NCBI GenBank assembly: GCA_963821025.1
Contig: CAWGCG010000004.1
Coordinates: 682,001 to 746,000 of the forward strand
Source: WHSW01 sp963821025
GTDB lineage: Bacteria; Actinomycetota; Thermoleophilia; Solirubrobacterales; 70-9
Length of the DNA: 64,000 nt
Direction of reading: 5' to 3'
Both the position numbers and the translations under genes were made by a program. The notes under the pieces are model-generated. The model was given only the letters and a program-made list of their open reading frames with translations. It was not told where the DNA came from and searched no databases. Positions 52,176 to 60,501 of this stretch are shown here, piece by piece. Every line of letters begins with the position of its first letter. Position 1 is the stretch's first letter.

Positions 52176-53335
52176 CAGGCGCCGAGCCTGCGGATCAACC
52201 CGCGGTAGGCATCGAAGGCGGGCTTGCGCGAGTAGTCGTCGCGCAGCAGGCCGTAAAACGACTGGAAGTTGGGACCCTCGCTGTTGTTGTCTCGCAGGCC
52301 AAACCAGTTCAGGTCGGTGACGTTGTAGGTGCCCCGGTAGCGGCTGACGGCTTTCACGAACGACTTCAGCGCGTCCACCTGCGACCCCTCGCTGCGCCCG
52401 GGACCGGTCGGGTAGCCGAGCTCCTCGAGATGAATCGGGGTCCGGTCGCCGAAGCCCGCCAGCGGCATGTAGCACTCGCGCACCTGCGCGACGGCCTCGA
52501 GCAGGGAGTCACCCGGGTTCGCAACAGCGCCCGGGACGAAGGTGCCCGGGTAGGCGTCGAGCCCCACCCAATCGGTCGCCTTTCGCAGGCGCCGGCCGCC
52601 GACCGCGCCGACCGCGCGCCAGAAATCGGCGTCGCTGTCGCCATAGCGCCAGGCATAGTTGAAGCCGGTCTCGAGCTGGTCATATCCAAGCCTGCGCGCC
52701 TCGCGCTTGGCCGCCGGGAGGCCGCGGGCGAGCGCCTCGACCCCGTTAGCGTAGGCGCCGTCGGAGGTGTTCGGCGAGAACGAGATGTTGACCTCGTTTG
52801 TGATCTGAAGCCCGACGACGCTCTCGATCGGCCCGAACGCCCTGACAACTCGGCGTACGTATGCGAGCCAGGCGCCGATGTCGCCGTCCTGCTCGGGGGA
52901 CGGGTGGTAGCGAACCTGAAGCTCAACCTCGAACCCGAGCGTTGAGTAGTGGCGAGCCATCCGCTGAAACTCCTCGATCCCGGCCTTGCCGTCGGCTTGG
53001 AAGAGGCGATTCAGCCGCAGCTTCAGCGCTCCTCTTCCCGCCAGCCGCAGCAGGGCGGCGTCGCGCTTTGCCTTGTCCTCGGGGACCACCGGCGTCGTCT
53101 GCGCCGCGCCCGCCTCTCCGGCCAGCCGCGGGCCGATCCCGAACCCGAGCCTCGGTCCGCCCTCGGCAGGGTCGTCGGCATAGCTTTGGTCGCAGTAGGG
53201 GTCCGGGGCCGCGGCCGGCGGAGTGACATCTGGAGCGACGGACCCGGGTTGGTCCCAGGGCATCGCGGCCGCCGCGCCGGCCGCGATCAGCGAGCCGGCG
53301 AGGGTCGCGAACGCGCCAATCGTCGCTCGCCTCAA
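52175..53335 (-). CDS. Secreted TIM-barrel protein, glycoside hydrolase-like
   Basis: 386 residues with a signal peptide (IGAFATLAGSLIAAGAAAA) and a mature domain that reads as a clan GH-A-like barrel: QITNEVNISFSP supplies the N-E pair of an acid/base and HLEELGYPTGPG a second glutamate placed like a nucleophile; NWFGLRDNN follows near the end. No carbohydrate-binding module. Natural substrate unknown and catalytic assignment is from motif positions only. Overlaps the acyltransferase gene upstream (start 53335, stop of the other at 53332) and the SRPBCC gene downstream. Confidence 0.7.
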   Translation of the reverse strand: MRRATIGAFATLAGSLIAAGAAAAMPWDQPGSVAPDVTPPAAAPDPYCDQSYADDPAEGGPRLGFGIGPRLAGEAGAAQTTPVVPEDKAKRDAALLRLAGRGALKLRLNRLFQADGKAGIEEFQRMARHYSTLGFEVELQVRYHPSPEQDGDIGAWLAYVRRVVRAFGPIESVVGLQITNEVNISFSPNTSDGAYANGVEALARGLPAAKREARRLGYDQLETGFNYAWRYGDSDADFWRAVGAVGGRRLRKATDWVGLDAYPGTFVPGAVANPGDSLLEAVAQVRECYMPLAGFGDRTPIHLEELGYPTGPGRSEGSQVDALKSFVKAVSRYRGTYNVTDLNWFGLRDNNSEGPNFQSFYGLLRDDYSRKPAFDAYRGLIRRLGA

Positions 53336-53943
53336 GGCCCCTCCTGGCGCTCGGACCTCCGTCGTCCTGCGGCGACGACCGGGACGCCGGCCCGAAGCTC
53401 GGCAACCAGACGAGCGGCGAACTCGCCGTGGTCTTCGCCGAGGCGGTAGTCACCGCCCTGGGGACGGCGGAACGACACTGAGATTTGCGGCCGGGTCGGG
53501 AACCTGACCACATCGGTCGTGCCCGTGACCTCGACCAGGACGACCCTGGCCTCGGGCACCGCTTCGGCGAGCCGGCCGATCCCGCCCCGGGGGCGCAGCG
53601 TGCGCCCCAGCGAGCGGGTGCCCTCGGGAAAGATCCCGACGCAGGCTCCGGCGCGCAGGGCCTCGATCGCGTTGTCGAGCGCGTGGGCATCGCCGGCGCC
53701 GCGGTTGATCGGAATCTGGCCCATGCCGTCGAGGATCGGGCCCAGCGGCCGGACCTTCCACAGGCTCGACTTCGCCAGCGCGCGTATCTGGCGGTGTCGG
53801 CGGGCGGCGACCCCGATCGCTACCGGGTCCATGTTCGAGTCATGGTTGCCCGCCAGCAGCACCGGCCCCGATCGCGGCAGCGCTTCCAGGCCCTCGACCC
53901 GCATCCGGCCCCACCAGGTCGCGACCGGGACACAGGCCGCCAT
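53332..53943 (-). CDS. 1-acyl-sn-glycerol-3-phosphate acyltransferase-like (PlsC family)
   Basis: About 203 residues from ATG 53943. The acyltransferase block NHDSNMDPV (H-x4-D, catalytic), the FPEGTRS substrate-binding block and INRGAGDAH are intact; with WWGRMRVEGLEAL near the start this is a membrane-associated PlsC-type enzyme of phospholipid synthesis. In the same frame AEPFTRTYRAAM precedes the ATG and looks like protein, but no ATG/GTG/TTG exists between it and the cysC stop at 53998, so the true start may be non-canonical (an ATA follows the cysC stop by six bases). Cotranscribed with the sulfate genes. Confidence 0.85.
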   Translation of the reverse strand: MAACVPVATWWGRMRVEGLEALPRSGPVLLAGNHDSNMDPVAIGVAARRHRQIRALAKSSLWKVRPLGPILDGMGQIPINRGAGDAHALDNAIEALRAGACVGIFPEGTRSLGRTLRPRGGIGRLAEAVPEARVVLVEVTGTTDVVRFPTRPQISVSFRRPQGGDYRLGEDHGEFAARLVAELRAGVPVVAAGRRRSERQEGP

Positions 53944-53995
53944 CGCGGCCCGATAGGTGCGGGTGAACGGCTCCGCTGCCTGGCCGGTTATCGCG

Positions 53996-54547
53996 CTAGG
54001 CGGCGACGGCCGCGGGAACCAGCTGGCGTTCCTCGAGGTAGGCGAGGATCTGCTGGGCGGACTCCTCCGGTAACTGCTGCTCCGTCTCGAGCACCAGCTC
54101 GGGATTCTCCGGCGGCTCGTACGGGTCCGAGACCCCGGTGAACTCCTTGATCTCTCCCGAGCGGGCCTTCGCGTAGAGCCCCTTGACGTCGCGCTGCTCA
54201 CAGACCTCGACCGAGGCCTTGACATAGGCCTCGACGAAGCGGTCGCCCATCATCTCGCGGGCCTCGTCGCGGATCTCGCGGTAGGGGGAGATCGCCGCGG
54301 TGATCACCGGGACATCGTTGCGCGAGAGAAGGTTCGCGACGAAGGCGATCCGGCGGATGTTGGTGTCCCGATCCTCCTTCGAGAACCCCAGCCCCTTGGA
54401 GAGATTCTCACGCACGACGTCGCCGTCGAGCACCTCGAGCTTGGAACCGCGCTTGCGCAGTTCCTTGACCAGATGGGTCGTGATCGTTGACTTGCCCGAG
54501 CCCGAGAGCCCGGTGAACCAGAGGCAGAACCCCTTCTCGTCGGCCAT
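53996..54547 (-). CDS. cysC: Adenylylsulfate (APS) kinase
   Basis: 183 residues. Phosphorylates APS to PAPS. Walker A FTGLSGSGKST (about 11-21), the VLDGDVVRENLSKGLGFSKEDR block and ISPYREIRDEAR are standard APS kinase signatures. ATG 54547 overlaps the ATP sulfurylase stop by one base (TGATG). Because a cluster-type APS reductase gene is in the same operon, PAPS made here may serve sulfotransferases as much as sulfate reduction. Confidence 0.95.
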   Translation of the reverse strand: MADEKGFCLWFTGLSGSGKSTITTHLVKELRKRGSKLEVLDGDVVRENLSKGLGFSKEDRDTNIRRIAFVANLLSRNDVPVITAAISPYREIRDEAREMMGDRFVEAYVKASVEVCEQRDVKGLYAKARSGEIKEFTGVSDPYEPPENPELVLETEQQLPEESAQQILAYLEERQLVPAAVAA

Positions 54548-55638
54548 CAGTCGTCTTCCTCCTTGTAAGCGTCGATCAGGATCTCTGCAACCTCGTCCCT
54601 GGAGAACTCATGCGGCGGCTTCTCGCCGCTCTCGAGCATCTCCCGCACCTTCGTCCCCGAGAGGAACAGATGGGACTCCTGCGGATGCGGGCAGGTCTTG
54701 GCCGAGCCCATTCCCTCGCACTCGTGACACCAGAAGGTGTGCTCGAAGAACAACGGCGTTATCCCGAGCTCTGAGGTGTCGATGTCGTCGAAGATCCGCT
54801 GCGCATCGTAGGTCCCGTAGTAGTCACCGACGCCGGCGTGGTCGCGGCCGACGATGAAGTGGGTGCAGCCGTAGTTGCGGCGGATGATCGCGTGCAGGAC
54901 CGCCTCCCGCGGGCCCGCGTAATGCATCTTGCCCGGGTTGACGCCGAGCATCACGTGATCGGGGTGGTAGTAGTTGTCCATCAGGACCTCGTAGCAGCGC
55001 ATCCGCACGTCGGCCGGGATGTCGCCCTTCTTGGTCTCGCCGATCAGCGGATGAATGTAGAGGCCATCGCAGATCTCCAGCGCCGCCTTGGTCAGGTACT
55101 CGTGGGCGCGGTGAATCGGGTTGCGGGTCTGGAAGGCGACGATCCGCTTCCAGCCGCGGTCGGCGAACGCCCGCTTCGACTCCTCGGTCGTCTGGTAGCG
55201 CTTCATGAACGCGTCGTCGTGGTCGGGAAGCGCGTCGGCCTCGATCTCCCCGGCGATGCAGCGCGCGCCCTCCTCACGGATGGCGCCGACTCCGGGGTGC
55301 TCGCCGTCGGTGGTCCGGTAGACCTGCTCGGCCTCGAGCTCGACGTCGCGATCGAAGATCTCGGAGACGGTCAACCGCCCGAGCGCCTTGCCGTTGGGGG
55401 CGCTGAGCTCGACCACGTCGCCGGCCTCGCAGGCGAGGTCGGTCGCCAGCGTGATCGGAATCGGCCAGATCTCACCACTGGCGAGCCGCATCCGATCGCA
55501 CACCGACTGGTGATCGGCCGAGCCCATGAAGCCGCTCAGCGGCGCGAAGCCCCCGTTTGCGAGCAGCTCGAAGTCCGAGGCCTGGCGCGCGGTGAGTGTC
55601 AGCGCCAGGGCCTCGCCGGCCACCGGGCCGCTACCCAT
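54547..55638 (-). CDS. sat: Sulfate adenylyltransferase (ATP sulfurylase)
   Basis: 363 residues, single-polypeptide Sat type. Activates sulfate with ATP to APS. Signatures: AFQTRNPIHRAHEYL (catalytic Q-x-R-N and H-x2-H), HFIVGRDHAGVGDYYG, and a zinc-binding cluster HTFWCHECEGMGSAKTCPH found in many bacterial Sat proteins. The true start is ATG 55638, eight bases inside the reductase gene; the longer frame to 56085 is a shadow of cysH. Confidence 0.96.
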   Translation of the reverse strand: MGSGPVAGEALALTLTARQASDFELLANGGFAPLSGFMGSADHQSVCDRMRLASGEIWPIPITLATDLACEAGDVVELSAPNGKALGRLTVSEIFDRDVELEAEQVYRTTDGEHPGVGAIREEGARCIAGEIEADALPDHDDAFMKRYQTTEESKRAFADRGWKRIVAFQTRNPIHRAHEYLTKAALEICDGLYIHPLIGETKKGDIPADVRMRCYEVLMDNYYHPDHVMLGVNPGKMHYAGPREAVLHAIIRRNYGCTHFIVGRDHAGVGDYYGTYDAQRIFDDIDTSELGITPLFFEHTFWCHECEGMGSAKTCPHPQESHLFLSGTKVREMLESGEKPPHEFSRDEVAEILIDAYKEEDD

Positions 55639-56431
55639 TGATGCCGCACTCGTTCTTGTCGAGACCGACCCAACGGCCGGAGCGGGTGTCGTTGTCCGCG
55701 CCGGGGCGGACCGTGCAGTGGGTGCAGCCGACCGAGGTGTAGCCCTGGTCATGAAGTTCGTTGTAAGGCACTTCGTTCTCCCGGATGTGGTTCCAGATTT
55801 GCTCGTCTGTCCAGTCCGCCAGTGGATTGAGCTTCCACATGCCGAAGCGCTTGTCCCAGCCGAACTTGGCTGCACCGGCCCGCGACTCGGAATCCACTCT
55901 GCGAATTCCCGAGACCCAGCACTCGGCTTCCGAAAGCGCCGCCTGCATGGGCTCGACCTTGCGAATCCCGCAGCAGGCGTCCGGATGACGGCGCCAGAGA
56001 CTAGCGCCGTGGACATTCTCTTGCATCCTGAGTGACATACCCGAGAAACGATCGAACTCGATCTCGTACCGATTGGCGAGCGCATCGCGGGTCGCGTAGG
56101 TCTGGTCGAAGAGCAGATCGGTGTCGAGGTAAAAGAAGTTGGCCTCGGGCTCGATCGCGTGGGCGACGTCGACGATCACCGAGCTCGTCTTCTGAAACGA
56201 GATGGCGAAGCGCAGGTCGGGATGGAAGCGCTCGATCGCCCAGGCGATCGCCTCGGAGGCGGTCAAGCGCTCGACCTCCGCGGCGACCGCTTCGGGATCG
56301 ACCGGCTCACCACCGATCATCGGCAGCCGGCCATGGCCGTTCCCGTTTGCAGCCGTCCGATCATCGTCGAACGGCCCCGGGCGCTCGAGCGGCGAGCGAC
56401 GGGTGGCGGGTGGCGAGCTCACACCGCGCAC
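55631..56431 (-). CDS. cysH: APS/PAPS reductase with 4Fe-4S cysteines
   Basis: 266 residues from GTG 56431, or 229 from ATG 56320. Reduces activated sulfate to sulfite with thioredoxin. The ISFQKTSSVIVDVA nucleotide loop, cysteine pairs CC in DACCGIRK and C-x2-C in GCTHCTVRPG, and catalytic cysteine in KNECGIN are complete; the two pairs indicate the [4Fe-4S] form that usually prefers APS. The first 37 residues of the longer form are encoded partly by a CTCGCCR heptad repeat (SSPPATRRSPLER) and are probably not part of the fold. Confidence 0.92.
   Translation of the reverse strand: MRGVSSPPATRRSPLERPGPFDDDRTAANGNGHGRLPMIGGEPVDPEAVAAEVERLTASEAIAWAIERFHPDLRFAISFQKTSSVIVDVAHAIEPEANFFYLDTDLLFDQTYATRDALANRYEIEFDRFSGMSLRMQENVHGASLWRRHPDACCGIRKVEPMQAALSEAECWVSGIRRVDSESRAGAAKFGWDKRFGMWKLNPLADWTDEQIWNHIRENEVPYNELHDQGYTSVGCTHCTVRPGADNDTRSGRWVGLDKNECGING
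56383..56417 (-). repeat. Heptanucleotide tandem repeat (CTCGCCR family) after the sulfite reductase stop
   Basis: Starting one base after the TGA of sulfite reductase (56421-56419) the minus strand reads CTCGCCA, CCCGCCA, CCCGTCG, CTCGCCG, CTCGAGC. It overlaps the 5' end of the longer cysH reading frame. Confidence 0.65.
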
Positions 56432-58308
56432 TCGCCCTCGCCCCGCTCCACCTTGTACGGCTCCGAGCGGTTCCAGTCGATGAACTGGTTCATCGTCTCG
56501 AGGCTGAACTCGGCCGGCAGGGTGAGGTCGGCGACCTCCTGCTCGAAGCGGGCGGTGCCGAGGCGCTCGACCAGCGCGTTGAACGGCTCGGCGTCGTTGC
56601 GCTCGGCCTGATAGAGCCGCAGCCAGCGCTCGACCGCGTCGGGGACGCGTTTGGCCGGGAGTCTCGACTTCAGCCGCTGGCCATAGATCACCTCGCCGCC
56701 CTCATAGTTGCCGCCGAGGTGGGGGATGTAGGCCGGCATCGGGCGCCCGCCGACCTTGAGCGAGGCGCCGTAGAAGCCGATATTGGCGATGTGGTGCTGG
56801 CTGCAGCCGTTCGGGCAGCCGGACATCTTTACGTGGACGCTGCGGGTCAGCAGGTCGGTGATCGCCATCTGCTCGAGCCGCTCGGAGATCGCTCGGTTGA
56901 GCCCCATCGAGCTGGTGATCCCGAGCTTGCAGCTGTCGGTGCCGGGGCAGGAGACGACGTCGGTGACCTCGCTGGCGCCGGCCTCGCCCAGCCCGAGCTC
57001 GCCGAGGCGCTCCCAGACCTCGTAGACGGCCTGGTCGCGAACCCAGCGCAAGACCAGGTTCTGCTGCACGGTGGTGCGCGCGTAGCCGCCGGTGAACTCC
57101 CGCATGATCTGGCCCAGGCCCCGGAACTGCGACGGGGTGAGGTCGCCGCGGGTGATCTTCACGGTCACCGCGCTGAAGCCCGGTTGGCGCTGGGCACGGA
57201 CGTTGGCCGCGCGGAAGCGGTCGAACCGCGAGCGGTCGCCGTTCGGGCTCGACGCGGCCGGCGGCGCGGCCGGGGCGTTGGCCCGCTCGTCGTCGTCGAA
57301 CACCAGGTGGTCGATCGAGAAATCGCGCTCGGCCACCCAATCGCCATCGAGCTCCTCGGCGACGAGCTCGCGGAAGGCCTCGATTCCGATCTTGTCGATC
57401 AGGACCTTGATCCGCGCGCGCGCCCGGTTCACCCGCAGCCACTCCTGGCGATCGAAGATCCTGAAGACCGCCTCGGCGACCTTCAGGTACTCACCGTTGT
57501 CGAGCTCGACGAACTCCGAGAGCGTCGGCGCCACCCGGGGCATGATCGAGGTGCCGCCGCCGACCCGGATCTCGACCCCGCGGACGCCGTCGCGCTCGCG
57601 CGGGATGAAACCGATGTCGTGGATGCCGGTGATCGCCACGTCCTCGTCGGTCGCCGTGAACGCCGTTTTCACCTTGCGCGGCATCAGCTGGGTGGTCGGA
57701 TGGCGAACGAAGTAGCGAACGTAGGCCGCGGCGTAGGGGGTGATGTCGAAGAGCTCGCCCTCGGTGATTCCGGCATAGGGGTCGCCGGTGACGTTTCGGA
57801 CTGTGTTGCCGCAGCCCTCGCGCGAGGAGAGCCCGACCGCGGAGATCTCGCGGATCAGCTCGGCCATCTGCGGCAGCGGGATGTGGTGGATCTGGATGTT
57901 CTGGCGGGTGGTGATGTGGGCCTTCTCGAGCGGCGCGTGCTTCTCGACCACGCTGGCGAAGGCGTCCATCTGCGCCGGGGTGATGCCGCCCATCGGCAGC
58001 TTCACACGGCACATCTGCACGTCGGGCTGGCGCTGGCCGTAGACACCCTGCTTGAGGCGGAAGCCGATGAACTCGTTCTCGGGGGTCTGGCCATCGAGGA
58101 AGTTGGCGGCCTCGGAGTCGAAGTCATCGAACTCGCGCTCGATGATCGGGATCAGGTGCCCGGGGACGTTCTCATAGACCTCAGGGTTGGTCAGCGACCC
58201 GAGCCTGCCCTTGCCCTCCTGCGGCTTTGCGGGCGCGACCTCGAGCTCGTGTTCGGCGGCGATTCGCGCTGCGGCGCTCGTCGCCTCGGGGGCGGCCGTC
58301 GGCTCCAT
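56419..58308 (-). CDS. sir: Assimilatory sulfite/nitrite reductase, siroheme type
   Basis: 629 residues, two nitrite/sulfite-reductase repeats. Six-electron reduction of sulfite to sulfide with ferredoxin as donor. The four ligands of the coupled [4Fe-4S]-siroheme centre are in SCPGTDSCKLG and KMSGCPNGCSQHH; HITTRQNIQIHHIP and a second R-x-T-x-Q-N (YARTTVQQNLVLRW) complete the siroheme pocket. By context (cysH, sat, cysC follow) the substrate is sulfite. ATG 58308. First gene of the seven-gene operon; an inverted repeat lies just upstream. Confidence 0.93.
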   Translation of the reverse strand: MEPTAAPEATSAAARIAAEHELEVAPAKPQEGKGRLGSLTNPEVYENVPGHLIPIIEREFDDFDSEAANFLDGQTPENEFIGFRLKQGVYGQRQPDVQMCRVKLPMGGITPAQMDAFASVVEKHAPLEKAHITTRQNIQIHHIPLPQMAELIREISAVGLSSREGCGNTVRNVTGDPYAGITEGELFDITPYAAAYVRYFVRHPTTQLMPRKVKTAFTATDEDVAITGIHDIGFIPRERDGVRGVEIRVGGGTSIMPRVAPTLSEFVELDNGEYLKVAEAVFRIFDRQEWLRVNRARARIKVLIDKIGIEAFRELVAEELDGDWVAERDFSIDHLVFDDDERANAPAAPPAASSPNGDRSRFDRFRAANVRAQRQPGFSAVTVKITRGDLTPSQFRGLGQIMREFTGGYARTTVQQNLVLRWVRDQAVYEVWERLGELGLGEAGASEVTDVVSCPGTDSCKLGITSSMGLNRAISERLEQMAITDLLTRSVHVKMSGCPNGCSQHHIANIGFYGASLKVGGRPMPAYIPHLGGNYEGGEVIYGQRLKSRLPAKRVPDAVERWLRLYQAERNDAEPFNALVERLGTARFEQEVADLTLPAEFSLETMNQFIDWNRSEPYKVERGEGECAV

Positions 58309-58326
58309 GGCGCGGCATAATACACA

Positions 58327-58342
58327 AATCCCGATTGGGATT
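58327..58342. promoter_or_regulatory. Inverted repeat AATCCC-GATT-GGGATT upstream of sir
   Basis: Perfect 6+6 palindrome 19 bp before the sir start codon, in a locally AT-rich stretch (58317-58352) that probably is the promoter of the sulfate-assimilation operon. TCGGGA occurs both here and in the Rrf2 promoter (minus strand, about 50928), a weak hint that the Rrf2 protein binds both. Confidence 0.45.
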
Positions 58343-58392
58343 AGGGTATTTAGCCTCGTGCCCTGGCGACGGCGCGCCCCCGGGCGCCGGGA

Positions 58393-58602
58393 TCAGTCGA
58401 CGTCGGAGTCCTCGATCAGGAACGCGACCCGGACGTGGGCGCGGTACTCGTCGAGGTTGTCTCCGCGGATCCCGGTCGAGACGATGTCGACCGCGCGGAT
58501 GTTGCGCAGCGAGCTCTGCGCCTGGGTCAGCGCCTGCTTGGCGGCATCGTCGGTGGACTCCTTCGAGCTGCCGACCAGCTCGATGATCTTGACTACGGCC
58601 AC
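58393..58602 (-). CDS. Dodecin flavin-binding protein
   Basis: 69 residues, the full length of a dodecin monomer: VVKIIELVGSSKESTDDAAKQALTQA then LRNIRAVDIVSTGIR and YRAHVRVAFLIED, i.e. strand-helix-strand-strand. Twelve copies form a hollow sphere that stores flavin (or CoA in actinobacterial forms). Second gene of a short minus-strand pair with accE, 51 bp apart; 84 bp from the sir start. Confidence 0.93.
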   Translation of the reverse strand: MAVVKIIELVGSSKESTDDAAKQALTQAQSSLRNIRAVDIVSTGIRGDNLDEYRAHVRVAFLIEDSDVD

Positions 58603-58653
58603 GGTCTCCTCCTCGTCTTGGCGGCCGGCTCGAACGCGGCCGGTGGAGGTGTT

Positions 58654-58890
58654 CTATCGCGGCGCGTGCCCCCACGCGGCCCCGCTCACCTGGCGAGCCG
58701 CGATTCCCTCCTCCAGCGCGGCCCGTTGCCATCGGCTTTGCGCCGCCTCTGCGGCCGGCGCCGGGGCGGTGTCGGCGAGGAACTGCTCGAGCCCGGCGAC
58801 GATCGCCGCCGCCTCGCCGGCCGAGGCGGTCGGCGTGACCAGCTCGATCCGCGGACGCGGTGGCCGGCGCTTGCCGTTGGGACCGCTCAT
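58654..58890 (-). CDS. accE: Acyl-CoA carboxylase epsilon subunit
   Basis: 78 residues from ATG 58890. RIELVTPTASAGEAAAIVAG followed by a short helix and WQRAALEEGI is the AccE pattern, a small protein that bridges alpha and beta subunits of actinobacterial acetyl/propionyl-CoA carboxylase. The beta subunit gene lies at 60502 on the same strand, separated by the ornithine cyclodeaminase-like gene (plus) and a membrane protein. Starts of accE and the plus-strand gene are 35 bp apart. Confidence 0.82.
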   Translation of the reverse strand: MSGPNGKRRPPRPRIELVTPTASAGEAAAIVAGLEQFLADTAPAPAAEAAQSRWQRAALEEGIAARQVSGAAWGHAPR

Positions 58891-58925
58891 CGCCCGCAAG
58901 CCTAGAGGCCTCTAGCCTGCCCGGG

Positions 58926-59873
58926 ATGGGCGAGGTGGCGGTGTTCGACTCCGAGGCTGTGTTCGCCGCCGTCTCAGCGGCGGCGGCGATCGAGGCGACC
59001 CGGATCGCGTTCGAGCGCCATGCCGCAGGCGATTGGGTGATGCCGGCGAAGGTCTACCTCAAGGCGCCGCCCGCGGGCGACTTCCGGGCGATGCCCGCCC
59101 GCGGCGACGGGATCGCGACGCTGAAATGGGTTACCTCGTTCCCGCACAACCGCGAGCGCGGCCTGCCCGCGGTCACCGGCGCGCTGCTGGTCTCCAGCGC
59201 CGAGACCGGGGAGCTGCTGGCGCTGCTCGACTGCGCCGCCGTGACCTCGCTTCGCACCGGCGCCGCGGCGGCCGTTTCGGCGCAGGTCCTCGCGCGTAAG
59301 GATGCGCGCTCGATCGGCCTCATCGGTTGTGGTGTCAACGGGGCCTGGGCGGGGCGCTGCCTCGCTGCCGCCGGCTACGGGCCCGGCGTCTGCGCCGACT
59401 CGCGCCCGCAGGCTGCCGAGGAGCTGGCGGCTGAGCTCGGCTGGAGCGCCGGCTCGCCCGAGCGCGCCGGCGCTGAGGACGTGGTCGTCACCGTGACGCC
59501 GGCCGACAGCCCGGTGATCCGCGCCGGTCAGCTGCGCCCGGGCCAGCACCTGGCCGCGCTCGGGGCCGACGCTCACGGCAAGGCCGAGGTCGAGCTCGAG
59601 GCGCTGGCGGACTGTCGCCTGTTCTGCGACGAGTGGGAGCAGGCTTCAAGGGGGGGCGAGCTCTCGGGCGGAGTCGCCGCCCGCGCGATCGACCGCGAGC
59701 GGGTGACCGAGATCGGTGACGTCCTCGTCGGGCGCGCGCCGGGCCGTGGCTCGGATGAGGAGATCACCCTGTTCGACTCGACCGGGCTTGCGATCCAGGA
59801 CCTGGCGATCGCTCTCGCCGTTCTCGACGCCCACCGCGCGGGGCGCCTCGAGGCGCCGACGATCAGTCTCTAG
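58926..59873 (+). CDS. Ornithine cyclodeaminase/mu-crystallin family protein
   Basis: 315 residues. NAD(P)-binding fold with IGLIGCGVNGAWAGRCLAA (about 135-153), the family segment AVTGALLVSSAETGELLALLD and TSLRTGAAAAVSAQVLARKD. Family members deaminate ornithine or reduce imines such as ketimines or dehydroproline; the reaction here is unknown. The polyamine transporters elsewhere in the window fit a cell using such amines, but no operon link exists. Its last 11 bases overlap the convergent membrane protein gene. Confidence 0.88.
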   Translation: MGEVAVFDSEAVFAAVSAAAAIEATRIAFERHAAGDWVMPAKVYLKAPPAGDFRAMPARGDGIATLKWVTSFPHNRERGLPAVTGALLVSSAETGELLALLDCAAVTSLRTGAAAAVSAQVLARKDARSIGLIGCGVNGAWAGRCLAAAGYGPGVCADSRPQAAEELAAELGWSAGSPERAGAEDVVVTVTPADSPVIRAGQLRPGQHLAALGADAHGKAEVELEALADCRLFCDEWEQASRGGELSGGVAARAIDRERVTEIGDVLVGRAPGRGSDEEITLFDSTGLAIQDLAIALAVLDAHRAGRLEAPTISL

Positions 59874-60375
59874 GACCGGGCATCGTCTGCGTCTCGGCGG
59901 CCGGGTCGGCGGCGCGATCGCGCTGCTCGCGCGAGGTCAGCACGAGCGAGATCCGCACCCGGGTGAGCAGCGCGCCGATCGTCATCACCGCGGCGGCGGC
60001 CAGCGCCATCCACACCCCGGTGTCGGGCTCGAACCCGGAGACGACGTTGATCAGCGGCGGCTCATCGATCAGCGAAACGACCACCAGCAACAGCGCCAGC
60101 GGACCCGCGGCAAGCGCGACCAGCGCCGGCAGCGGCGGAATCCTGCCTGCGAGCACGAGCGTCTCGGCGACCGCATAGAGAGCCGCCAGCGCGAGCGCCG
60201 CGAGCACCAGATCGACGAGCTCGAACGACTGCCAGCCGCTGAAGGCGACGGCGGCGCCGAACTCGCTGCCGTGACCGGAGTACCAATCGAGGAAGAGGCT
60301 GATCAGCAGCGCCAGCGCGCCGAGCCCGATCAGCAGCATCCCGGCATCGAGTCTGGTGGTCCGCTGGGGCGACAT
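59863..60375 (-). CDS. Four-helix membrane protein of unknown function
   Basis: 170 residues with four hydrophobic helices (LLIGLGALALLISLFLDWYS; VDLVLAALALAALYAVAETL; LPALVALAAGPLALLLVVVS; VWMALAAAAVMTIGALL). The first loop contains LDWYSGHGSEFGAAVAFSGWQSFE; W-Q-x-F in this place is frequent in small actinobacterial membrane proteins of unknown role. Hydrophilic C-terminus. Lies between the OCD-like gene and accD; not obviously linked to either. Confidence 0.72.
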   Translation of the reverse strand: MSPQRTTRLDAGMLLIGLGALALLISLFLDWYSGHGSEFGAAVAFSGWQSFELVDLVLAALALAALYAVAETLVLAGRIPPLPALVALAAGPLALLLVVVSLIDEPPLINVVSGFEPDTGVWMALAAAAVMTIGALLTRVRISLVLTSREQRDRAADPAAETQTMPGPRD

Positions 60376-60501
60376 CGACCGCGGACCCTACCCGGAGGGC
60401 GAGCTCGGCACGCTGTGAGAGCGCCGACGGACCGAGCGCGTAGACGCCGGCCCCCAGGCGAAAGCGCGCGGGTGGCGCACGAACGGTGCCGAGAGGCCCC
60501 C

